DNA from: Paenibacillus sp. HB172176
GTDB lineage: Bacteria; Bacillota; Bacilli; Paenibacillales; Paenibacillaceae
Assembly: GCF_011947265.1 (NCBI RefSeq)
Contig: NZ_JAATHD010000001.1
Span: 380,041 to 444,040 of the forward strand
Direction of reading: 5' to 3'
DNA length: 64,000 nucleotides
The notes under the pieces were generated by a model that saw only the letters and a list, made by a program, of their open reading frames with translations, ran no database searches and had not been told where the DNA came from. Below are positions 52,059-60,434 of the stretch, in pieces; position 1 is the stretch's first letter, and every line of letters starts with the position of its first letter. The position numbers and the translations under genes are program-made.

Positions 52059-53662
52059 GTCCAGGCGACAATTCCTTGGCGCTGCTGTTCAAGCAGACTG
52101 CCAGAGCGGATCGCGGCATGTATTACGACAAGGATGGCGAAATGTTGTTTATCCGTTTCGATGAGCAATATCGCGAATCGCTGATAATGTCGGAGCAAAT
52201 CCAAGGTTTGGGGATGAGACCGCGCTTTATCGCGGCGATTTGGATGGAGCCTTCCCCGGCATGCTTTCGTGCCATTATGGCCGTAGTGCTCGCGGGCGGC
52301 ATTCCGGTGCCGCTTCACGCCCATTCCACTGCTGCGGAAACATTGGAGATTATGCATCGGTTGGAAGCCGATCTCCTCATCCTCACTCCATCGCTGCTGA
52401 CGGCTTCGGATCGGCCCGATGCATGGCAATCATCCGCTCGGCAGATCATACATGGCGGCATAACGCTGATGGTTGGCGAGACGGGAGAGGAATGGGAGGG
52501 CCGGGTGAAGCCAATCAGGCGGCGCGAATGGCGCGAATATACGCCGCCCGAAGAAACGGCTGTTATCTTCATGAGCTCCGGCTCGACAGGCACCCCCAAG
52601 GGAATCATGCTCAGCTTTCATAATTTGTGGTCGAACTTGTTTTCCATTCACCAGAGTCTGCAGTTGGATGACAGTGACAGCGTGATGATTACCAAGTCGC
52701 TTGGCTACTGCTCAACCTTAACGGGAGAATGGCTGCTCGCTCTGCATGCTGGAATGAATATAAGTCTGTCGCCCGGATTGACTCATCCTCTCCAGCTTAT
52801 AGCCGCGGTCAGAAGGATGCGCCCGACCTTCCTGTGCGCCGTGCCCGCTGTTATGCTGCCGCTAATCAAGTCGACCAGGTGGCGAGCCGAGGATATGCAG
52901 AGCTTGAAGAAGTTAATTGTGGTCGGCGCGGCTATGCCTCCCTCTTTGCTGCTGCTTCTGCAAGGCAGGCTCCCGAAAGTGGAGATTATGCCCTGCTACG
53001 GATTGACGGAGGCCGCTCCGCGCGTGACATGTCTTCCCGCGCATTGGCTCTCTTCGAAGCCGGAATCGGCGGGCAGGGCTGTTCCCGGCGTCGAGCTCGC
53101 TGTCTATCGGGACGGCAAACCGCTGCCTGCCGGGGAAGTAGGAGAGATCGTGGTCAAGGGAGCCAATGTGATGCTTGGCTACTACAATGACGAGCCGCGG
53201 ACGACCGAGGTGATGACCCCGTACGGACTTCGTACGATGGACAAAGGTTGGCTGGATGAAGACGGCTGTTTGTTTGTGACAGGAAGAGCGGACAACGCCT
53301 TTAATGTGGCGGGACATCTGTTCCATCCCGAAATGTTGGAGAATGTGCTGTTATCGCATCCCGCCATACGGGAAGCGGCGGCGGCAGGCGTGCCGGATGA
53401 CGCAACGGGTTATCGGCCCATCGCTTTTATCGTGCCGGAGGAGGGAGGTCTTGGAGTTGAAACGACCTTGTTAAGGGAACTGCGCGATTATTGTCATCAG
53501 AGGCTCGCGGCGGCGGGGAGGCCGAAAGAAATAACGGTCATTGCGCGGCTGCCCCGGACGAAGACGGGAAAGCTGGATCGAATGGAAATTCAAAGAATGG
53601 TAGAGGAGGAATATGATGTTAACCGAACAAGATCAATCCCCATTGGAGAGAACGGTCATTGA
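52055..53662 (+). CDS. Adenylate-forming acyl-AMP/CoA ligase (second)
   Basis: The product has 535 residues. The P-loop is IFMSSGSTGTPKGI, the A5 motif is MPCYGLTEAAPR, the A7 Asp lies in TMDKGWLDEDG and the catalytic lysine in RTKTGKLDR. GTG start with AGGAGGTGT upstream; GTGA overlaps the exporter stop. Its last 50 bp overlap the next ACP gene, so ligase and ACP are strictly coupled. The order ligase, ACP, (PaaK-like), BtrH/AsbE-like, AsbF parallels asbC-D-E-F of petrobactin, so 3,4-dihydroxybenzoate is a reasonable substrate by context. Confidence 0.9.
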   Translation: MSPGDNSLALLFKQTARADRGMYYDKDGEMLFIRFDEQYRESLIMSEQIQGLGMRPRFIAAIWMEPSPACFRAIMAVVLAGGIPVPLHAHSTAAETLEIMHRLEADLLILTPSLLTASDRPDAWQSSARQIIHGGITLMVGETGEEWEGRVKPIRRREWREYTPPEETAVIFMSSGSTGTPKGIMLSFHNLWSNLFSIHQSLQLDDSDSVMITKSLGYCSTLTGEWLLALHAGMNISLSPGLTHPLQLIAAVRRMRPTFLCAVPAVMLPLIKSTRWRAEDMQSLKKLIVVGAAMPPSLLLLLQGRLPKVEIMPCYGLTEAAPRVTCLPAHWLSSKPESAGRAVPGVELAVYRDGKPLPAGEVGEIVVKGANVMLGYYNDEPRTTEVMTPYGLRTMDKGWLDEDGCLFVTGRADNAFNVAGHLFHPEMLENVLLSHPAIREAAAAGVPDDATGYRPIAFIVPEEGGLGVETTLLRELRDYCHQRLAAAGRPKEITVIARLPRTKTGKLDRMEIQRMVEEEYDVNRTRSIPIGENGH

Positions 53663-53879
53663 GCTATTGGCGAATTTGCTCAAACGGCCGCCCGAAGAGA
53701 TCGAGCCGGACCATTCGCTGCTAAACGATCTGTATCTGGATTCGCTGCATGTGCTGGAGCTGCTAACGTTGCTGGAGCAACGATTCGGCTTCGAGACCGA
53801 TGCCGAGGATTTGCAGCCGCATGTGTTCAGAACGGTTAATTCCGTTATCGCATTTGTACGCGAGAGGGCACAGCTTTGA
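53613..53879 (+). CDS. Acyl carrier protein (third of four)
   Basis: The product has 88 residues. The phosphopantetheine site is LYLDSLHVLEL. GAGGAGG precedes the ATG at 53613. It overlaps the upstream ligase by 50 bp and the downstream PaaK-like gene by 4 bp. The two adjacent adenylating enzymes make it the best candidate aryl carrier protein of the cluster. Confidence 0.92.
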   Translation: MMLTEQDQSPLERTVIELLANLLKRPPEEIEPDHSLLNDLYLDSLHVLELLTLLEQRFGFETDAEDLQPHVFRTVNSVIAFVRERAQL

Positions 53880-55015
53880 TAGCTAATCCGGTGCTGAAGC
53901 GTTTGGACGAGGTTGCTGAAGCGGCGGCGCGACGATATCCCTATTATCGGCAGTTGGAAGAAGGCAAATTGACCTTTCAGCATCTTCCCATTATGGACAA
54001 AGGCATTATTAACGCCAATCGGGAGCTTTTGGAGTTTCCCTCCGATGGGGAGGTCATTGTTTCTCATACCTCGGGCAGCACGGGGACACCGTTCCGTTGC
54101 ATGAAGACAAGGGAGGAACAGCTTACGCTGGCGATGGCGATCCAGCGAAGCAGACGGAGGGCGGGAATGCCGCTGAATGGCCGTACGCAGTTGCTTGGCA
54201 ATTCCTTGTTCGCGGATCCTCGGATGGTGTCTTTCTACGCGAATCAAATTTGTCGTCAGATGCCGCATTTAATCCAGGGACGATGCTCCGGATTATACGA
54301 GCTGGCGATATATTTCGAACAGAAAAAACTGCAGGTTCCGGACACGCTTCTTTGCGTGCAAAATTGGGGGGAATATGTACAGCCTGGCCAGCGCAAGGAG
54401 ATAGAACGCATATTCGGCGTTCCGCTGCTCGACTATTACGGTATGGAAGAGTTGTGGATGATTGCCTATTCCGGTCCGAGCGGGAATCTGCAAATCGACG
54501 AGTCGCTCGTCTATGTAGAAGCGCTTGATCCGCATACGCTGCAGCCGGTTCCCGAAGGGGAGATGGGTGAGCTTGTCGTGACTTCCTTTGTGATGATCAG
54601 CCTGCCCTTTCTGCGCTATAGAACGGGGGATATGGGGAGGATACTGCGCAATGGAGGGACGGATGGACCGAGTCTGGAGCTGATGCCGTTTCGGCAATCG
54701 CAGATCAAGTTGCCAGACAGAGATATCTATGCATCCGTTCTGCGATATCTCGATCGATTCTATCAATGGCTGGCGACATCGTTAGGAGTCAAGCAGTTTC
54801 AGCTTGTACAGGAAGCGTATTATACATTCCGACTGGTCATCGCGGGCGGTTCGCAGCGCGAGGAGGAACTGGAGGAAGCAGCAAGCAAGCTGAGGCAATT
54901 GCTGAAGAAGATATTGCTCGTTGACGAATTGTCGATTTCAGTGGAGTGGACGGAGCAGATTCAACCACATGCCATTAGCGGGAAATGTCAGCCTTTCGTC
55001 AGCCTTGTGCCTTAA
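53876..55015 (+). CDS. PaaK-like (phenylacetate-CoA ligase family) adenylate-forming enzyme
   Basis: The product has 379 residues, near the short end of the PaaK family. The P-loop SHTSGSTGTPFR and the YYGMEE motif are clear, followed by RTGDMGR in a reduced C-terminal domain. The N-terminal YPYYRQL is typical of PaaK relatives. TTG start overlapping the ACP stop (TTGA), with GAGAGGG upstream. Such enzymes activate aryl or fatty acids and load free ACPs or amines. Two ligases flanking one ACP may mean different acids or a ligase plus an amide-forming partner. Confidence 0.88.
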   Translation: MIANPVLKRLDEVAEAAARRYPYYRQLEEGKLTFQHLPIMDKGIINANRELLEFPSDGEVIVSHTSGSTGTPFRCMKTREEQLTLAMAIQRSRRRAGMPLNGRTQLLGNSLFADPRMVSFYANQICRQMPHLIQGRCSGLYELAIYFEQKKLQVPDTLLCVQNWGEYVQPGQRKEIERIFGVPLLDYYGMEELWMIAYSGPSGNLQIDESLVYVEALDPHTLQPVPEGEMGELVVTSFVMISLPFLRYRTGDMGRILRNGGTDGPSLELMPFRQSQIKLPDRDIYASVLRYLDRFYQWLATSLGVKQFQLVQEAYYTFRLVIAGGSQREEELEEAASKLRQLLKKILLVDELSISVEWTEQIQPHAISGKCQPFVSLVP

Positions 55016-55056
55016 CGCCATTTTTCGGTTTCACATCTCTTTCGAGGAGGTTGGAT

Positions 55057-56004
55057 ATGGTTCGAAGCGCTCTTCGCACGAATAACCCAATTGGGCTTGC
55101 CGCGCTTGAATGCACCGCATCATGTATTGTTTCGGCACTTGGCATTCGCGGTTTGGATCCCCGCTATTTTCTGCTGGGTTATTGGCATATCACCTATTAT
55201 GACGGCATGCTCATGTCTGTCCGCAATATGAAATGGATCGATCTATTATACGAATACGGAATACGATTTCACTTGACCTCAGGGTCTGTCTATGAACTTG
55301 GCTCGCTGCTGGATAAAGGGAATATGGCGATTATGCTTTCCCGAGCCTCCAAGCTTCGTTTCTTTCCGAAGTCGATGTTGGGATTCGAGTCGGCGGGCTT
55401 CTACCACAGCATTCTGCTGTATGAGCGCAGTATGCGAGACGGATGCTATCAAGCTGTGGATCCTGTGGCTGGTTATGCCGGCGAAATATTGGAAGAGGAG
55501 CTGACGGAGGCCAGCGTGCGTCCAGGACAGTTTGTATTCTGCAAGCTGGACTTTGATCCTTCCTTCATCCGTCCCGTCGCGGCACAATCCTTCCGCAGGG
55601 AATCAGCCGCTATATTAGCCGCCTATCGGAAGACAGCGGGAAAAGCCTTTGCGCTTTTCTGCGACGATGTCGAAGCTAGTGTCGGTTGGGACGAAATGAA
55701 ACGCAAAAGGTGGGCGGAACGAAATATGATAGCTTTGTCAGCCCTCGTCCGAATGAGGAGCCTCGTATGGCAAAGTTATCTAGAGCTTGACTTGATGACG
55801 GAACAGGAGGCGGAGGAGGGAGCTCGCAATACGGATGAAATCAAACGGGGTTGGCTGAATATTAATCTTCTGCTTGCGAAATATGGGAAACGCGGTCCAA
55901 CCGCTGAGCTTCGGGACAACTTGCTGCGCAAGCTAGCAAATATGCGGCAAACGGAGCTGCGGCTGCTGGAATTTCTGGCGGAGAGGGGAAAGATTGCGGT
56001 ATGA
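55057..56004 (+). CDS. Putative ACP-dependent acyltransferase, BtrH/AsbE-like layout (second of three)
   Basis: The product has 315 residues from the ATG at 55057 (GAGGAGG 6 bp upstream); the longer frame has no site. Near the start LECTASCIVSAL is followed by YFLLGYWHITYYDG, and later FYHSILLYE and AVDPVAGYAGEIL give the Cys, His, Asp order. The C-x3-C spacing is the same as in the 47953 gene (CLLDC), so the two are likely paralogues despite little overall identity. Its stop overlaps the AsbF-like start by 4 bp. By position it matches AsbE, which condenses ACP-bound dihydroxybenzoate with an amine. Confidence 0.6.
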   Translation: MVRSALRTNNPIGLAALECTASCIVSALGIRGLDPRYFLLGYWHITYYDGMLMSVRNMKWIDLLYEYGIRFHLTSGSVYELGSLLDKGNMAIMLSRASKLRFFPKSMLGFESAGFYHSILLYERSMRDGCYQAVDPVAGYAGEILEEELTEASVRPGQFVFCKLDFDPSFIRPVAAQSFRRESAAILAAYRKTAGKAFALFCDDVEASVGWDEMKRKRWAERNMIALSALVRMRSLVWQSYLELDLMTEQEAEEGARNTDEIKRGWLNINLLLAKYGKRGPTAELRDNLLRKLANMRQTELRLLEFLAERGKIAV

Positions 56005-56867
56005 ACATCCATTTATGCTCGATTTCGTTTCGGCATGAGCTTGTTTCATTTCCAGAGCTGCTGGAATTCGCAGCGCGTAACGGCTTTGCAGGCATCGAGC
56101 TCTGGAGCGTGCATGCTGCTGCCATCGCCCGCCGCATGCCGATGCAAGCGGCCAGAGCCGTACTCGGAATGCGGCGCAAGGGGCTGGAAATAACAATGAT
56201 TAGCGGATATGTGCCTCTGCTAGCTCCAACTGAGGAAGCCTATGCGCTAGCTCAGCAGCATTGGAAGCAACTGATTGCATTGGCTCGAATGTTCGAAAGC
56301 GACAAGATACGTATATTTGCAGGACATAAGTCAAGCGGAGATTCGCAGGAAGAGGACTGGAGACTTGCATCCCGCAGATTGCTTGAAATGGTTGGGTTAG
56401 CGTCGGAACATGGCATTCGTACCGTCATCGAGATTCATCCGGGAACGCTGGCCGATCATATGGATTCCGCCATGCGAATCATTCGTGAAGTGAATCATCC
56501 GTTTATTGGCATTAATATGGATTTTCTGCATGTGTGGGAGTCGGGCAACGTTGTTGCCAATGCGTATCGCAGGCTGTCGCCTTGGACCTTGCATTATCAT
56601 TGCAAGAATGTCCGCAGCCGCAGCGAGCTTTCCATATTTGCGCCGGACAATGTTTATGCTCCCGGCGGCGAGAGAGAAGGTATGGTAACGCTTAGAGAAG
56701 GCGCTCTCGATTATCGGGAGATTTTCACGATGCTTAGAAGCGATCAGCCCGATGCTTCTCTCTCGCTGGAATGGTTCGGGAGCGATCCCTTCCGCTATTT
56801 GTCGGAAGAGATCGGATGGATTCGGGCGCTTAGCGGCGATCCCGCACATCATCGGATAGTGCTGTAG
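56001..56867 (+). CDS. asbF: 3-dehydroshikimate dehydratase, AsbF type (makes 3,4-dihydroxybenzoate)
   Basis: The product is a 288-residue TIM barrel of the sugar isomerase/xylose isomerase-like superfamily. Remembered AsbF of Bacillus anthracis shares ISFRH, GIELW, LEITMIS, KIRxFAG, DFLHxWESG, HYHxKN, NVYA, GMV and SLEWFG in the same order. The metal ligands of AsbF, one Glu (in VIEIHPGT), one Asp (in NMDFLH), one His (in HYH) and one Glu (in SLEWFG), are all present, as is the His two residues after the first Glu. It would convert 3-dehydroshikimate to protocatechuate in the cytoplasm. Last gene of the main operon. Confidence 0.88.
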   Translation: MNIHLCSISFRHELVSFPELLEFAARNGFAGIELWSVHAAAIARRMPMQAARAVLGMRRKGLEITMISGYVPLLAPTEEAYALAQQHWKQLIALARMFESDKIRIFAGHKSSGDSQEEDWRLASRRLLEMVGLASEHGIRTVIEIHPGTLADHMDSAMRIIREVNHPFIGINMDFLHVWESGNVVANAYRRLSPWTLHYHCKNVRSRSELSIFAPDNVYAPGGEREGMVTLREGALDYREIFTMLRSDQPDASLSLEWFGSDPFRYLSEEIGWIRALSGDPAHHRIVL

Positions 56868-56896
56868 CGGATTGCCAGAATTACTCGGCTATGCGT

Positions 56897-57727
56897 TTAC
56901 ACATTCATGGTCCTTGTTCTATGCCTTCTGCGGTATTCCACAGGAGTCATTCCAAGCTTGCTCTTGACCATTCCGGTGAAATTGCCGGGGTTGCGGATGC
57001 CGATGAGCTCACAGATTTGTTTGACGGGATAATCCGTATTCTCCAAATAATCGAGCGCTTTGCTTACCCGAAGCTCATTCAGATGACGGATCGGCGAAAT
57101 GCCGAAGATATGGCTGAATTCCTGACAAAAGTAATTGGGATGATAGCCAACCGCTCCCGCTATTTCCTGAAGCGACAGATCGGGATTGGCCAGGTGCTTG
57201 CGCATATAGCGCACGGCATATACGATAGGCAGGCTGCTTTTTTTCCTCTTAATCGATTTGGCTTGGGAGACAGGCCTCTGCTTTGAAGGGGGAGGATTGA
57301 ACTCCCGTTGAGCAAAGCATTCCATAAGCAGTGAGAACACCAAGCTGGACAAATGAATGCGCGCCTCGGCTTCATCCGAAGTTGATCTGTAGGCTTGAAT
57401 GTGCATAAGCAGTTGCTTGCAGAGAGGATTTAAGCTTCCCTTAAGCGACAAGGGCAAAGCGGGCAAGGACAACAGGGAGGGGAAATGGAAGGCGACAATG
57501 TGGAGTGTGTTCGGATTTCCTGAAGTGAGCTTAACGAGTTGCAGCGGTTTGACCAGGAGCAACTGCCCGATTGCAACAGCTTGAATGAAATCGCCGATGC
57601 TGCATGCAAAGCTTTGCTGCTGCGACCAAATCAATTGAAAGGAAGAGCTTGTCCATGCTTCTTCTGATGTCGGTTGAAACTTTTCGAAGCTAAGCGGGAT
57701 TAACTGGGAAATTTGCCATTCAATCAT
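56897..57727 (-). CDS. AraC-family transcriptional regulator of the cluster
   Basis: The product has 276 residues. The C-terminal double HTH (about 175-270) includes LSLQEIAGAVGYHPNYFCQEF and ELIGIRNPGNFTGMVKSKLG. The N-terminal 150 residues look like a cupin-type effector domain, with no membrane helix. GGGGGA precedes the ATG. It is convergent with the asbF-like gene and divergent from the fourth ACP, so it likely controls the ACP-BtrH-like-ligase unit and perhaps the whole cluster. Regulators of this layout in siderophore clusters often sense the product, which is inference here. Confidence 0.9.
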   Translation of the reverse strand: MIEWQISQLIPLSFEKFQPTSEEAWTSSSFQLIWSQQQSFACSIGDFIQAVAIGQLLLVKPLQLVKLTSGNPNTLHIVAFHFPSLLSLPALPLSLKGSLNPLCKQLLMHIQAYRSTSDEAEARIHLSSLVFSLLMECFAQREFNPPPSKQRPVSQAKSIKRKKSSLPIVYAVRYMRKHLANPDLSLQEIAGAVGYHPNYFCQEFSHIFGISPIRHLNELRVSKALDYLENTDYPVKQICELIGIRNPGNFTGMVKSKLGMTPVEYRRRHRTRTMNV

Positions 57728-57814
57728 GAATCATCCCCCTTTCCAGATAGTACAATTATAGCTTAAAACAAAGGCGTGACCGCGTTAAGAAATATGATAC
57801 AGGGAGTGTGTCCT

Positions 57815-58087
57815 ATGTCTAACCATGCCGTGAGGAGTGAAACGATTTATTATTTGAAGAAAAAAATTGCCGAGATGACCGATAACCCGTCTTTGGAGCG
57901 CGACGCTGACATCTATGCCCAGATTCGCGAGATGGGGATGGATTCGCTCAGAATGGTCCAGCTGCTTGTCCACATCGAGCAGCATTTCGACATTGCATTT
58001 GACGATGATGAATTGATCATTGATTTTTTTGCTACTATCGATCAGTTTGCCTCCAGCATCGTCAGGAAGATGGCCCACCCGGTCTGA
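57815..58087 (+). CDS. Carrier protein (fourth), partner of the aminoacyl ligase
   Basis: The product has 90 residues. The attachment serine is in MGMDSLRMVQL. ATG at 57815 is chosen because AGGGAG lies 8 bp upstream. It is the first gene of a three-gene unit that ends in a seryl-tRNA-synthetase-like ligase; such ligases are known to aminoacylate the phosphopantetheine of a dedicated small carrier protein. It should therefore carry an amino acid and not an aryl acid. Confidence 0.9.
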   Translation: MSNHAVRSETIYYLKKKIAEMTDNPSLERDADIYAQIREMGMDSLRMVQLLVHIEQHFDIAFDDDELIIDFFATIDQFASSIVRKMAHPV

Positions 58088-58132
58088 TTATAATGTCTTC
58101 GACCGACCCATTCACGTTAGGAGGATAACGCG

Positions 58133-59203
58133 ATGACAACAAAACGGCTGCCCATGCATGACCACGATTACAAGACGTATCCCAATGTCGCTCATCTATT
58201 TAGCATCATCGGCAATCGAGAAGAAACATTGCCTTGGATCTACAGCCATTTTATTCAACTGGTTTATTTCGAATCGATGCGAAAAATCGATTATACCAAC
58301 AAAAAGGATAGTTTCTTTGATCCGCTGTTGTTCGATTGCCCATGGCTCCATTTTCAGTTCACGCACCGGGACACGATTACGAAAGTATGGAAGGGGAGTA
58401 TTGTTCAATTCGCAGTAGACGCCATTGATATGGGCAATTATGTCTATTTTCTGGCCGATCAGTTTCATATCCGTGAAGCCGACGCTTACGGCAAACATTC
58501 GCATAACCATGATATGTTCATTTATGGTTATGATGCGGAAGCGGGAACGCTGAATATTGCCGACAATTTGCGCGGAGGCAAATATACGGAAACGGTATGC
58601 AGCTTTGAAGAGATGGAGCTGGCTTATGCCCATGCGGATGCCGAGAGGGATTGGTTCGATCAACGGGTTATGTCGGTTTCCTTTAAGCCCAAAACCTATT
58701 TTCAATATGAAAGAAATGTGGTTTTTGACTCGCTTGCCGTAGTGGATGCTTTGGAACGTTATGTTAGCGGATGGAAGCCGACCTCCTATTTATGTGCGGA
58801 AAATACGTACGGCATAGAGATTTATGATCGGATGCAGGAATATCTGAACGCGCTCATGCAGGAGCAGGAGATTGTGGATATTCGGCTGCTGCACATTCTC
58901 TATGAGCATAAGAAAATAATGAGAAGGAGGCTCCGATACATGCTGGAACATGGCTTTCTGACGAATGCGGCGCTGGAACCGGCTTATGCGGAGGTGGAGA
59001 GAGGGCATCAGATTGCTGTCGGTATGCTGCTAAAATATTCGGTGAGCGGGGAGAAGAAATTAATTGATAGAATGGCTGCTACGCTGTTAGAGGGGGCGAC
59101 TCTGGAGAAGGAGCTGCTTGGCCGCGTGATAGTGGAAACGCGTCATCGTCAAATGACTTTTATTGGAGGTGTTCCCAGTGGGGAAGCTTCGGTTGTCCTG
59201 TGA
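58133..59203 (+). CDS. Unassigned protein between carrier protein and aminoacyl ligase; degenerate BtrH-like layout (third)
   Basis: The product has 356 residues. The N-terminal YPNVAHLFSII aligns by position with the Cys-rich start of the 47953 and 55057 proteins, but no cysteine is present there. Later GKHSHNHDMFIYGYD and LNIADNLRGGKY keep the His and Asp elements. The C-terminal half (from about 200) is helical and rich in Arg and Tyr. If the comparison holds, it is either inactive as an acyltransferase or uses another residue. It may hand the aminoacyl group on or act as a scaffold. I do not recognise a named family. AGGAGG precedes the ATG. Confidence 0.55.
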   Translation: MTTKRLPMHDHDYKTYPNVAHLFSIIGNREETLPWIYSHFIQLVYFESMRKIDYTNKKDSFFDPLLFDCPWLHFQFTHRDTITKVWKGSIVQFAVDAIDMGNYVYFLADQFHIREADAYGKHSHNHDMFIYGYDAEAGTLNIADNLRGGKYTETVCSFEEMELAYAHADAERDWFDQRVMSVSFKPKTYFQYERNVVFDSLAVVDALERYVSGWKPTSYLCAENTYGIEIYDRMQEYLNALMQEQEIVDIRLLHILYEHKKIMRRRLRYMLEHGFLTNAALEPAYAEVERGHQIAVGMLLKYSVSGEKKLIDRMAATLLEGATLEKELLGRVIVETRHRQMTFIGGVPSGEASVVL

Positions 59204-60350
59204 GGGCATCTTGACACTGAACCAAGCACAATCGCTAATGTCCAAGCTGGCATATAGCATTGAGGGTATTCACGAATGCGAATGGGATCAGGAATGTATG
59301 GAGATTGTAATCGAGCCGGATGACATAAACAATTGTGATGGCATCTTAGAAACGGTGCAAGCGATGATTGGCGAAGAAAGGGGAATCCGTTCGCTTGGAA
59401 GCAGAACAGTCAACCGGATTTCCCGGAGAACGGGGCTTCCGGAGCTCGGACGCAGATCCGACTTTGAGAGGAAATTGCATCATGTCTTCGCTGCGGATGG
59501 AAGTGTCAAGCGGGACTTTGCAGTGAGACTGGTGGAAATGCTGGATCATCAGTTTCAAGATATGGCTTTACGAAGAGGGGCTGCACTGCGTAAATACCCT
59601 TCGATGATTGCGCTCGATACGCTGGAGAAATGCGGTTATATGAGGTCTTTTCCGCAAAATTTGTTTTTGGTGGGCGAATTCCCGCACCGGTATGATGTAT
59701 TAAGGCAGATTAAAGCGGCCCCCGATCCGGCAGCGCTTGCCCGGCAAAGCCGTTATGCGCTTGCCCCGGCGGTTTGTTTCCATTGTTATGAGGAAATGTC
59801 CGGCACGACGCTGAACGAACCTGTGCTGCTCACCGCTATGGGAAGCTGCTTCCGTCATGAAGCCGAATGGAGAGTGGGCAACCATCGGTTATCCGAATTC
59901 GGCATGCGGGAAATTGTATTTATCGGGGATTCGGAATTTGTGGAGGAAGAACGAAGCTGGTGGATGAAGGAAATCTGGTCGTGGTTCAGCGAGCTTGGGC
60001 TTGCCGGCAGTATAACTACGGCGAATGATCCCTTCTACTTCTCTGAGGATGCGCTCAAAATCCAGCATCAGAAAATGGCCTCCATGAAATATGAGCTGCT
60101 TGTGGAAGTCCCGCAAGGGAGCACATTTTCAATCGCCTCTTTTAATCATATGGGAGACTCGCTTTGCAAGCCGTTTGATGTTAAGGGTCCTTCCGGTTCG
60201 CCGTGGTCTTCGGGCTGTGTGGCTTTTGGCATTGACAGGTGGGTCTTTGCGCTATTGTCTGAATATGGCCCTTTCGAGGAGTGGCCGCTTGCGGTCAGGG
60301 AGAGGTTGGAAGGAGAACGCATGATTCCTGTGTTGAAGAGATCTGAATGA
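59178..60350 (+). CDS. Amino acid:[carrier protein] ligase (truncated seryl-tRNA synthetase homologue)
   Basis: The product has 390 residues from the GTG at 59178, favoured by GGAGG 8 bp upstream. The class II catalytic core lacks the tRNA-binding arm of SerRS. Motif 2 is CFRHEAEWRVGNHRLSEFGM with REIVFIGD, and motif 3 is SSGCVAFGIDRWVFA. The zinc ligands expected for this family, Cys, Glu and Cys, are in PAVCFHCYEE, RHEAEW and SSGC. Characterised relatives from Bradyrhizobium and Agrobacterium load Gly or Ala onto small carrier proteins. The adjoining carrier gene (57815) fits this. Confidence 0.88.
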   Translation: MGKLRLSCEGILTLNQAQSLMSKLAYSIEGIHECEWDQECMEIVIEPDDINNCDGILETVQAMIGEERGIRSLGSRTVNRISRRTGLPELGRRSDFERKLHHVFAADGSVKRDFAVRLVEMLDHQFQDMALRRGAALRKYPSMIALDTLEKCGYMRSFPQNLFLVGEFPHRYDVLRQIKAAPDPAALARQSRYALAPAVCFHCYEEMSGTTLNEPVLLTAMGSCFRHEAEWRVGNHRLSEFGMREIVFIGDSEFVEEERSWWMKEIWSWFSELGLAGSITTANDPFYFSEDALKIQHQKMASMKYELLVEVPQGSTFSIASFNHMGDSLCKPFDVKGPSGSPWSSGCVAFGIDRWVFALLSEYGPFEEWPLAVRERLEGERMIPVLKRSE

Positions 60351-60362
60351 AAATGAAGTTTG

Positions 60363-60412
60363 TTGCCGGAGAGCCGGACTAGGTCTACAATGAAGACAGT
60401 TTGATAGACCTA
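60363..60412 (+). promoter_or_regulatory. Promoter with inverted repeat before the small ORF and sensor kinase
   Basis: A possible -35 TTGCCG (60363-60368) and -10 TACAAT (60386-60391) are 17 bp apart. TAGGTCTA (60380-60387) and TAGACCTA (60405-60412) form an exact 8-bp inverted repeat that overlaps the -10 and likely start point, as expected for an operator. Confidence 0.5.
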
Positions 60413-60434
60413 ATCGCGTTTGGGAGGGAATAGT

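Noticed and set aside
43761-60350. Petrobactin biosynthesis cluster
   Set aside because: AsbF-like and AsbC/D/E-like genes are present but there are no NIS synthetases; amino-sugar and glycosyltransferase genes point to a different product.
59178-60350. Second seryl-tRNA synthetase
   Set aside because: The N-terminal tRNA-binding arm is absent and the zinc-ligand pattern and adjoining carrier protein fit an amino acid:carrier protein ligase.
60380-60412. Terminator after the aminoacyl ligase gene
   Set aside because: The inverted repeat has a long 17-base loop and no T run; it overlaps a likely -10 element, so an operator is more plausible.
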